From NCBI GenBank assembly GCA_963815475.1, contig CAWFHD010000003.1, forward strand, positions 5,394,001 through 5,458,000: a stretch of 64,000 bases of DNA, read 5' to 3'. Both the position numbers and the translations under genes were made by a program. The notes beneath the pieces were generated by a model. The model was not told where the DNA came from. It saw only the letters and a program-made list of their open reading frames with translations, and did not search any database. Within the stretch, counting starts at the first letter, position 1; each line of letters begins with the position of its first letter. Below are positions 57,911 to 64,000 of the stretch, piece by piece. Origin of the DNA: Sulfopaludibacter sp963815475 (lineage in GTDB: Bacteria; Acidobacteriota; Terriglobia; Bryobacterales; Bryobacteraceae).

Positions 57911-58530
57911 GGCAGTTGTGAGCTTACCGTTTCAGGCGTGTGAGCCGCAAGCGGACGCGGGGGCGTGAAGGCTCTCGCCGAAATTGGCGGAACAAAGCCA
58001 ATTGGCTCGGCAAGTGGCTGATTCGACGGCGTGGCGGCTTTCCGGGCGGGCGGCGTTTCGGTGTTGGATTCGGTTCGCGCTTCGGCGGCGCGGAGTTCGC
58101 CGAGGGCTTTGAGGGTGGCGAAATAGGATTTGCGGGTGGCGAAGATACGGCGTTCGATCAGTTCGAGAAGATTGGAAGCGAAGTGGATGGATTCGCCGAG
58201 GTTGAGGTGTCCTCCGGTGATTTCGCGAGAGTTCTCGGTAAGCATTTCGCCTTCTGCGCGCAGGAATCGGCGGAGACGCCACTCATCGGCGATGAGGCAA
58301 TCGACGAGGCAGCGTTGTTCGGGAGTGGAGGGAGCGAAGCGCTGGTAGTATTCGGCGACGAGGCGGTCGAGCGCTTTGGGATCTTCGGTGTGCGCTACCA
58401 CGTGGTGTTTGGCGTAGATGCCAGTGGCGAGGGCATTGTGGCAGACGGCGGCTTTGCCTTCGGGAGTTCTGGGTCCGGTGGAGCGTTGCGCGTTGCGGCG
58501 ATTGGCTTCAATTTGTTTGAGGGATGCCAT
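57856..58530 (-). CDS. STGPRT-motif protein, unknown function
   Basis: 224-residue protein beginning with the block IEANRRNAQRSTGPRTPEGK, followed by NALATGIYAK. This N-terminal motif is, from memory, common in many copies in Acidobacteria. The middle is helical and charged (ADEWRLRRFLRAEGEML); the C-terminal 80 residues are Pro/Ala-rich and poorly ordered. The C-terminus overlaps the start of the S9 peptidase by 55 bp, and a repeat-rich region lies just upstream. These proteins often sit beside repeats, which makes a link to a repeat element conceivable. Confidence 0.7.
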   Translation of the reverse strand: MASLKQIEANRRNAQRSTGPRTPEGKAAVCHNALATGIYAKHHVVAHTEDPKALDRLVAEYYQRFAPSTPEQRCLVDCLIADEWRLRRFLRAEGEMLTENSREITGGHLNLGESIHFASNLLELIERRIFATRKSYFATLKALGELRAAEARTESNTETPPARKAATPSNQPLAEPIGFVPPISARAFTPPRPLAAHTPETVSSQLPCEPPPSSCLLPSPMRSL

Positions 58531-58713
58531 AGAGATGTTTCCAAGCGCACGGTAGCAGGGCGATGGTGGCGCGTCGGGCGGGGTTCGGGCGAAGTGATTG
58601 ATTCGGTGGGAAAGATTGTTGGGCGATTACGGTGACTCATAGACGCAAAGGCACCGACTCCCTCACGGTCGCGGCTTCCATGAGAAGGCCACTCCCTGTC
58701 AAGGGAGAACTTG

Positions 58714-59021
58714 GGGGTCTCAGGGGGCTTGCCCCCTGGCGGAGGATGAGGCAGCGCCTCATGCGCGCGTAGCGCGCTGCCCTCCGAACCTACGCCGTTT
58801 ACCGCCCGCTTTGCCAATGGCCCCCTTTCCCTCATCCCTGGAGAATCTTCGGAACGGAAGGAATCTGTCAAGGGCGCGCGTTTTGTGCGCGGCTTGCGAA
58901 CCCTTGACAGATTCCTTCCGTTCTGGAAACTGTGGCCTGAGGGAAAGGGGGCCGGGGTCTCAGGGGGCTTGGCCCCCTGGCGGAGTTTGAGGCAGCGCCT
59001 CATGCGCGCTTCAGCGCGCTG
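58714..59021. repeat. Direct repeats flanking a nested palindrome
   Basis: Copies at 58714-58779 and 58954-59021 share GGGGTCTCAGGGGGCTT, CCCCCTGGCGGAG, GAGGCAGCGCCTCATGCGCG and GCGCGCTG. Each copy contains internal short palindromes (GCCCCCTGGC-type and GCGCGC). They bracket the palindrome at 58819-58953. Confidence 0.85.
58819..58953. repeat. Nested perfect palindrome
   Basis: Outer arms GGCCCCCTTTCCCTCA (58819-58834) and TGAGGGAAAGGGGGCC (58938-58953) are perfect 16-bp complements. Inner arms 58853-58874 and 58901-58922 are perfect 22-bp complements around a 26-base loop. Together they can form a cruciform or a long RNA hairpin. The symmetric build suggests a non-autonomous mobile or REP-like element. 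Confidence 0.88.
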
Positions 59022-59319
59022 TCCGACTCGCCATTTCCCACGCTCTCGCGGATACCCATCCGTTTCGTCGGAACTGCTCTCTGCCCGATTGCCTTGCCCG
59101 CCCGTAGTATCGCCACCCTTCCATCCGCACTCGATTGTGGCCGTGGCCACGGTGCCCATTGGTGTTCTGGATACTAGGGGTGCTGCTATCTCGGAAGCGA
59201 TCTGTGGAGTCCCAGTTGCCTGGTTCTCGACAATCAGCCGCGACTCCGCAGTCACCCCAACCCGGCGCTTTTGCATATCTCGCAGATCCCCGTTCCTTCC
59301 CAAACTGAATCCCAAATGC

Positions 59320-60471
59320 CTATGCCGCTACCTCCCCTTTGCCCTTGGCTTTCGCCTCCGCCGCCTTGCGGTTGTATTGCGGATCGTACACTTCTCCCGT
59401 CGCCCACAGGTGATGCAGCAGCACCGCCAGTTTTCGCGCCACCGCCACGATCGCCCGCTTCTTCGCTCGCTTCCCGCCTTTGCCCATCTTCCCCAACCCC
59501 CACACCCGCAGATCGCTTTCCGGCCCTCCCTTGCGTAGAATGCAATGTGCCCCCTGCACTAACAGACTCCGTAGCAGCCTGTCTCCCGCCTTACTGATCC
59601 CCAACTCCGGTTGGCTCTCTCCGCTATCCCGCTGTTTCCGCGTCAGCCCTAAGTACGCTCCCACATCACGGCTATGCGCGAATCGCTCCGCATCTTCCAG
59701 CGTCAATACGTAGGTCACTGCAATCAACGGTCCCACCCCGTACACTTGCTGCAGCAACTTCACCTCCGGGTAACGCTTCGCGATCTCCTCGATCTGCTTG
59801 TCGTACTTGCCGATTTGTTCGCTGATCCCTTCCACCGTTTTCAGCATCGGCCCGATCACTGCCTGCGCCCCCTCACTCAGACTGGCTCCCAACCTTGCCG
59901 TCACTTGATCGGCATCACACTTCTTCAGCCGCGCCCCCATCGGTTTCACCAGACCCCGTGCGCTGCTGATCAGCTTGGTTCGGGCTGCTATCAACTCCGC
60001 TCTCGCCCGGATCACCGCCAGGTCCATCTGCGCTGCCTCACCGCGGTGTCGGATCGGCGATAACAGCTTCGGATCTGCCCGCGCCAACCGCGCCAGTTGC
60101 CGGGCGTCGATCCGATCGTTCTTACGCACACTCTGCGTAATCAGCTTCACGTTACGCGAGTTCGCCACGATCACTTCGTGCCCCATCGACGCCAAATGCC
60201 GGCTCACCCACGGCGAATGCGTCCCCACTTCCAGCGCGATACGGCTGGCCGGCATCTTGGCGAATAACGAATCCAGTCCTATTTTGCTGGTGGGCACTTG
60301 CTCCTCGCTCACCACCTCGGCCGCTTCGTCCAAGATGCAATCACGAATGGTTCGATCTCCGAGGTCTAAACCGACAGTCAGCTTCCCTTTTACCGCCAGT
60401 TGACGGACTCGTTTCTGTTGCCCTTTCGCCAGTGTCTCTTGGCAGCTCTTCGCAGTGGTATTCTCTTTCAT
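59320..60471 (-). CDS. IS110-family transposase
   Basis: 383-residue transposase with the N-terminal RuvC-like DEDD domain (LTVGLDLGDRTIRDC with the first Asp, SRIALEVGTHSPWV with the Glu, NDRIDARQLARLAR with the late Asp pair) and the C-terminal domain containing YGVGPLIAVTYVL, GAYLGLTRKQ and ISKAGDRLLRSLL with the conserved Ser region. IS110 enzymes use a bridge RNA made from the element's non-coding end. The frame is intact. The start is an ATG at 60471 with AAGGAGA seven bases upstream. Element ends are not identified. Confidence 0.93.
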   Translation of the reverse strand: MKENTTAKSCQETLAKGQQKRVRQLAVKGKLTVGLDLGDRTIRDCILDEAAEVVSEEQVPTSKIGLDSLFAKMPASRIALEVGTHSPWVSRHLASMGHEVIVANSRNVKLITQSVRKNDRIDARQLARLARADPKLLSPIRHRGEAAQMDLAVIRARAELIAARTKLISSARGLVKPMGARLKKCDADQVTARLGASLSEGAQAVIGPMLKTVEGISEQIGKYDKQIEEIAKRYPEVKLLQQVYGVGPLIAVTYVLTLEDAERFAHSRDVGAYLGLTRKQRDSGESQPELGISKAGDRLLRSLLVQGAHCILRKGGPESDLRVWGLGKMGKGGKRAKKRAIVAVARKLAVLLHHLWATGEVYDPQYNRKAAEAKAKGKGEVAA

Positions 60472-60473
60472 AT

Positions 60474-60541
60474 CCGGTCTCCTTTTTGCACCTCATCGAG
60501 TGCGCTTATTGGGAGTTTAACGCTCCCGCCAAGGAGACCGG
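60474..60541 (-). promoter_or_regulatory. Three-way-junction leader covering the IS110 transposase ribosome-binding site
   Basis: On the transcribed strand CCGGTCTCCTT pairs with AAGGAGACCGG (arms 60531-60541 and 60474-60484), closing two inner hairpins: GGGAG/CTCCC (60111-type arms at 60511-60515 and 60523-60527) and GCAC/GTGC (60088-type arms at 60488-60491 and 60100-type arm 60500-60503). The AAGGAG of the outer stem is the only good ribosome-binding site of the transposase, 7 bases before its ATG. The fold should hide it. It could also be part of a bridge RNA. Confidence 0.7.
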
Positions 60542-60597
60542 CCTTCTCATACCATCTCGGTCAGGCACCGCTGTGGCCCCGGCGGATTCCCCTCGGC

Positions 60598-62064
60598 TCA
60601 ATTGACGCTCGCATCGAACACGCCAGTTTCCACTTTCCCCGAACGCTTGATCTGCACGAAGATGCGATATCGGCCGGGACTCGGGAAGGCGTACGGAAAC
60701 GAGACATCCGGAGGCAAGCCTGCTTCCGGCATCGTCATGCCCGCGTGTGCCATCGCTGCCGGTGCGGTCCCGGCATTTTGAAGCATCGCAAGCGCCGCCA
60801 TTGGAGCGGTGCCTGCCGGGTGGATATGGGCGAACACTGCCAGGTCGGAACGCACAAACTCGGCATGGCCGGCCATACCCATGTAGGGTTCCATATCCTG
60901 TACCGGCCTGCCCTCCCGGGTCTCGACACGAAAGCGGAACTGGGTGGCCACGCCCACGCGCTGCGGAGTCGGGAGCCAGACCATGCGCGCTCCGCCAGAC
61001 AGAGCAGATACCATCCCTGGCGCCCCATCGGTGGAGGACAACTGGGTTCCGGACCATCCACTGTCATCGGGATCGCGTGGCGAGTCCGATGTACCGATTC
61101 CCGGAAGATCGATATCGCCGAATGCTGTCCATGGAAATCCATTCTTGTCCACGATGTCGGCGAACAGGTGGTACCGGCCGCGTTCGAGCGCCGGGAGGCC
61201 GACGGTGAACTCGCCTCCGTCGCTTCGTTCCGGATGCAAGTGCCACATTCGATCCAGATCCGGCACACGCATCAGAAAGAGGTGCATAAAATGGCTGTGG
61301 TCGCGAACCAGTGGTATGTGGTGAGCGTACCTGGCCCACCGGGGATGTTGCCCGACGACGTGGAGCACCAGTCGATGGCTATCATCCAGCACCGCTTCGA
61401 GCTTCGGAGGCCGGAAGAAATCCACTTCGCCCCGATAGGCGAGTGCTTCCGCGCCCCACCATCGATTGCCCGCCATGACGATTCCGGTTACCAGGATTGC
61501 CGTCGCGGCAACAGCCGTGCGGGTACGCTGGACCTGTCCCGGCGCGGGCTTCGCACCTGGGTCGAGAAATCCCTCGCGCACTCCCGCCGAAACGATTGCT
61601 ACGATGCCGGCCGCGAGGAACATCATCAAACCGAAGAGAGCGGTTCCCGACGCCCTGCCCAGAGGCAGCACCCGTTGGGCATAGCTGGTGAAGGGTATCG
61701 CGATTTCGGCTTTCCCCTTGGTTCCGTCCAACCGCACCTTGGCGATCATTGGTCCGGGCGCCATGAGCCAGATGCCGGTAGAGAAGAACTGAGGATCGGT
61801 CTTACTCTGAATCGCCTGATCCGGGACAGGCAGCAGGTTTTCGTCAAATTGTTCGGCATCTCCCAACGCGATCCGGACATCTTTAATGTCATCCGCGCGG
61901 CTCCGCAGTTCGAACTCCGCTACGCCGGGGACTACGGGCGGTTTGCGGATGGTGACGAACAGATGATACGGTCCGGCATCTCCTTCAAAAAATGCGTCGG
62001 GGCTGCCGATGTGCGCGCCGACCTGGGCCGCTAACAGAATCGGTAACAAAAGGAATCGTTTCAT
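60598..62064 (-). CDS. Membrane-anchored FixH/YtkA-like protein
   Basis: 488-residue protein with a signal peptide (MKRFLLLPILLAAQVGA) and two internal membrane helices (ALFGLMMFLAAGIVAIVSAG and AVAATAILVTGIVMAG). Several beta-sandwich segments of the FixH/YtkA type follow or precede them (PYHLFVTIRKPPVVPGVAEF, YMGMAGHAEFVRSDLAVFAHIHP). The C-terminal part is rich in His and Met (HLHPERS, HIHPAG, AMAHAGMTMPEAG), as seen in copper-linked proteins, but metal binding is only a guess. The ATG at 62064 opens the signal peptide. It forms an operon with the two genes upstream. Confidence 0.75.
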   Translation of the reverse strand: MKRFLLLPILLAAQVGAHIGSPDAFFEGDAGPYHLFVTIRKPPVVPGVAEFELRSRADDIKDVRIALGDAEQFDENLLPVPDQAIQSKTDPQFFSTGIWLMAPGPMIAKVRLDGTKGKAEIAIPFTSYAQRVLPLGRASGTALFGLMMFLAAGIVAIVSAGVREGFLDPGAKPAPGQVQRTRTAVAATAILVTGIVMAGNRWWGAEALAYRGEVDFFRPPKLEAVLDDSHRLVLHVVGQHPRWARYAHHIPLVRDHSHFMHLFLMRVPDLDRMWHLHPERSDGGEFTVGLPALERGRYHLFADIVDKNGFPWTAFGDIDLPGIGTSDSPRDPDDSGWSGTQLSSTDGAPGMVSALSGGARMVWLPTPQRVGVATQFRFRVETREGRPVQDMEPYMGMAGHAEFVRSDLAVFAHIHPAGTAPMAALAMLQNAGTAPAAMAHAGMTMPEAGLPPDVSFPYAFPSPGRYRIFVQIKRSGKVETGVFDASVN

Positions 62065-62076
62065 CAGAATGTCCAA

Positions 62077-63263
62077 TCACCGACGGAGGCGTCCGAGCAT
62101 CGCGCCCAAGGCCATCCCCGCGCGCACGCTCAGAACGGCGAGGAATATCGCCAGGACCATGCCGATACAGAATTCAGCTAGAGAGTCTTCTAGCGGGAAA
62201 AAGCGGTATTTGTCGCCGGGGTTTTGGAAGAAATTGGCGAAAGCGAAGTACTCTGCCCCGAAGAACCGGTTCCGCGCCGCCGACGACATCAGAAAAGCGG
62301 CGAAAGGCCATTGAACGGCAAGCAGCGTCACGACAAATGCGATCCCGCCCGAAGCCGCATAGGCCCATTGCCTGGAAGAACCTGTCCACCGGGCGCGCAC
62401 GAGATCCAACACAATCGCGGGAGCGATCAGCAGCCAGGGAAACGACATGGGGACGAAGTGAGTCACTTTCTGGTAAACGGGACCGAGTTTGGGCTGCGCC
62501 GCGAACAGCGGCAGAATCCAAAGTTGAGCCAGCCGGCCGAGCGTGAACATTCCGGCGACGGCGGTGCATGCCCATTTGCGCCCGGAGGCGATCCCTACCG
62601 CCAGGAGGATCAGGGGCGCCGGGCCGAAAAGACCCAGTATGGGCGCGCGCTGTGCATAGAGGAACGCCAGGCAAACTCGTCGAGGGCAATCATCACATTG
62701 CTGAGGACCACTCCGCCCGCGTAGAAGAGAAGCCAGTCCAACGGGCCGCGCAACCGATGCGCACGCAACGGCAGGATCATAAGCAGCGTTCCAAACCCCA
62801 CGGCCAGCATGCCCGTCAATAGCAGAACATGCGGTGGGCTGAGAATCTTCACATCAAGCCCGTAGGCGCTGTGCCACCAGTTGTCAAATGGGGCGGAACT
62901 TAGCATGGCAATACCGCCCCAGGCACATACGAATGCGCCGAGCGGCCCGTGGAACCCCCAAACGCGCACCGATGCCTGCCGCCGGACCTCTGCCACAGGT
63001 CCCCTCCCGAAGGTGGTGGGCAGGATGGCTGCAGCGGCGCCCAGACCGCCCAGGATTGCGCCCACATAGATCGCCACATGCGCCGGGGTAAAGAATGTAT
63101 CGCGGCCAATGGACATGTGCCAGGAGACATCCCAATACAGGCCCAGTATTGTAGATGTGTTTCCGGCAATCAGACACCTGACTTCCCACAGGTTGCCGGA
63201 GGACATGCCGGTCACTCTACCCGATGCAGTCCCGAGTTGAAGCGAGCTTGCCCGCGATGCCAT
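62077..63263 (-). CDS. Polytopic membrane protein, unknown, one-base frameshift
   Basis: Membrane protein of about 395 residues with at least eight hydrophobic helices (for example VAIYVGAILGGLGAAAAIL, VLLLTGMLAVGFGTLLMIL, WILPLFAA). The first part (63263 to about 62675) and second part (to 62077) are in different frames. Adding one base at about 62673, in a short T run on the coding strand, joins ALDEF to LAFLYAQRAPILGLFG and leads into GRLAQLWILP. Split as it stands, neither half would be a complete protein. A good ribosome-binding site (GTGGAGG) precedes the ATG at 63263. No family recognised. It is 12 bp upstream of the FixH/YtkA-like gene. Confidence 0.75.
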
Positions 63264-63266
63264 GGA

Positions 63267-63554
63267 TCAAAACCTCCACTGCGCGGCAAGGGCTGCATAT
63301 TCCAATCCTCGGAAGATCCTGAAGTCGGGGATCGTTTCTAATACAGGATGATCCTGAGAAGGAGGACACCCGTGGCTGGAAACGATCTCGATTTCGGAAT
63401 CACTCTGTATTGGACAAGTCTGTGCAGGCATTCGATGAAACAGGTGTTGTACTCTAGAGGCAAGCTGCACGGAGCCAATAAGGGTCAAAGCCGCTGACGC
63501 CAGCAGCGTCGCCAGCGTAAGAAGAAGCAGGCTGGCTGCTCCATGGGATTTCAT
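63267..63554 (-). CDS. Small exported or membrane-anchored protein
   Basis: 95 residues from the ATG at 63554 (101 from 63572). The N-terminus is a signal peptide or anchor (GAASLLLLTLATLLASAALTL); the rest is polar with two cysteines (QTCPIQ and HGCPPS). No family is recognised. It ends 3 bp before the next gene's start and is first in the three-gene operon 63572-60598, divergent from the winged-helix gene. Confidence 0.6.
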   Translation of the reverse strand: MKSHGAASLLLLTLATLLASAALTLIGSVQLASRVQHLFHRMPAQTCPIQSDSEIEIVSSHGCPPSQDHPVLETIPDFRIFRGLEYAALAAQWRF

Positions 63555-63690
63555 TCCATCTTTGGGTATCATTTGATTCCGCTTCGGTCTGTAGCTTCAA
63601 CCCTTCGGGTCGCGAGTCCAGCAGGCCGCCTTTCCGGAATCGAGCATCCACCTTTTGCAGGTTCGCCGTCGTTAGGAAACACTAAAAGAA

Positions 63691-63710
63691 CTCTGAAGAA
63701 ACTCTGAAGA
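63691..63710 (+). promoter_or_regulatory. Direct repeat before the winged-helix gene
   Basis: CTCTGAAGA occurs at 63691-63699 and 63702-63710, an 11-base period. OmpR/PhoB-type winged helices bind tandem half-sites with this spacing, and the gene right after it encodes such a domain. The second copy overlaps the likely ribosome-binding site (GAAGAG). Confidence 0.45.
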
Positions 63711-63715
63711 GCGAT

Positions 63716-64000
63716 ATGCCTAACGAAACAAAGCGCGACTACGAATTCGGCTCGTATCGGATCGATGTCGTGGAGCGCTTTCTTTATTGCGACGGCCAGC
63801 CGGTGTCGCTGCCTCCGAAAGTATTCGACACCTTGTTGGTGCTGGTGGAGAACAGTGGACGTGTAGTAGAGAAGGCGGCCTTGATGGAGCAGGTCTGGCC
63901 GGACGTGGCGGTTGAGGAGAATAATCTCACTCAGAACGTTTCGATGTTGAGGAAGACCCTGGGAGACTCCGGCGACGGCCGCAAGTTCATCGAGACGGTT
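63716..64000 (+). CDS. CadC/OmpR-type winged-helix regulator, partial
   Basis: First 95 codons of a gene that runs off the window. The visible part is an OmpR/CadC-type DNA-binding domain: FGSYRIDVVERFLYCDG, then LPPKVFDTLLVLVENSGRVV, the recognition helix near NNLTQNVSMLRKTLGD and the wing start KFIETV. In Acidobacteria such domains are usually fused to a membrane helix and TPR or WD40-like repeats. It is divergent from the membrane-protein operon and may control it. The ATG at 63716 has GAAGAG five bases upstream. Confidence 0.9.
   Translation, partial: MPNETKRDYEFGSYRIDVVERFLYCDGQPVSLPPKVFDTLLVLVENSGRVVEKAALMEQVWPDVAVEENNLTQNVSMLRKTLGDSGDGRKFIETV

Larger units (their letters stand above)
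58531..59319. other. Repeat-rich non-coding block before the IS110 transposase
   Basis: 789 bases with no supportable gene. It holds an inverted copy of the dispersed repeat (58652-58676), two direct copies of a 66-68 bp repeat (58714-58779 and 58954-59021), and between them a nested palindrome (58819-58953). The part 59022-59319 is downstream of the IS110 transposase and may include one end of that element; a palindrome CCGTGGCCACGG lies at 59141-59152. Confidence 0.7.

Noticed and set aside
58395..59315. 306-codon minus-strand frame
   Set aside because: It runs through the repeat block and into the STGPRT gene in another frame; its sequence reads as translated repeats.

Overview
The window comes from an Acidobacteriota genome, most likely Bryobacterales/Solibacteraceae. 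The clues are a C-terminal module of the Solibacter type (TIGR03437-like) on the gene at 46478-48304, an Oar-like TonB-dependent receptor with a carboxypeptidase-regulatory N-terminus, many exported S9 peptidases, amidohydrolase and ThuA proteins, TPR and CadC-like regulators, a multi-copy-type STGPRT-motif protein, and high-GC coding with short gaps. The assignment is an inference from gene content; no 16S rRNA gene lies in the window.

Region by region. 1-3626: end of an rRNA operon (spacer, 23S, 5S, terminator), with a perfect 16-bp stem flanking 23S that should be its processing stem. 3842-11041: housekeeping genes (RRM protein, rpoD, dnaG, tatA, HU, and recA followed 12 bp later by a shortened recA paralogue). 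11189-15686: exported protein, S9 peptidase, octahaem cytochrome fused to HEAT/TPR-like repeats. 15736-26913: a ten-gene leftward operon headed by the NADH-sensing repressor Rex. It encodes transcarboxylase 5S, 12S and 1.3S subunits, a small accessory subunit, methylmalonyl-CoA epimerase, both methylmalonyl-CoA mutase subunits, the MeaB chaperone and a CoA-transferase. Together these are the core of the Wood-Werkman succinate-propionate cycle, so the cell probably makes propionate as an NADH sink. 27516-38285: six more leftward genes (TonB receptor, quinoprotein dehydrogenase, ThDP enzyme, CoA-acylating aldehyde dehydrogenase, HMG-CoA-lyase-like enzyme, MFS transporter) that look like one uncharacterised catabolic pathway.

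38542-49821: ThuA-like protein, TolB-N/TPR protein, small hypotheticals, tRNA-Val, a Tat-exported HAD protein, an ISL3-type transposase, a tandem-duplicated PAP2/haloperoxidase, the TIGR03118/TIGR03437-like protein and an amidohydrolase. 49828-55891: PadR-controlled RND efflux operon (padR, tolC-like, RND pump, adaptor), with a 32-bp inverted repeat between tolC-like and the pump gene. 55949-58530: second S9 peptidase and the STGPRT protein. 58531-60541: repeat-rich non-coding block and an IS110-family transposase whose leader folds over its own ribosome-binding site. 60598-64000: three-gene membrane/exported operon and the start of a divergent winged-helix regulator.

Four genes (dnaG, the CoA-transferase, the HAD protein and a membrane protein near the right end) are each split by a single one-base shift while otherwise complete. 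Sequence error is the simplest explanation for most of them, but dnaG has a Leu-to-Leu slippery codon at the break and is worth checking.
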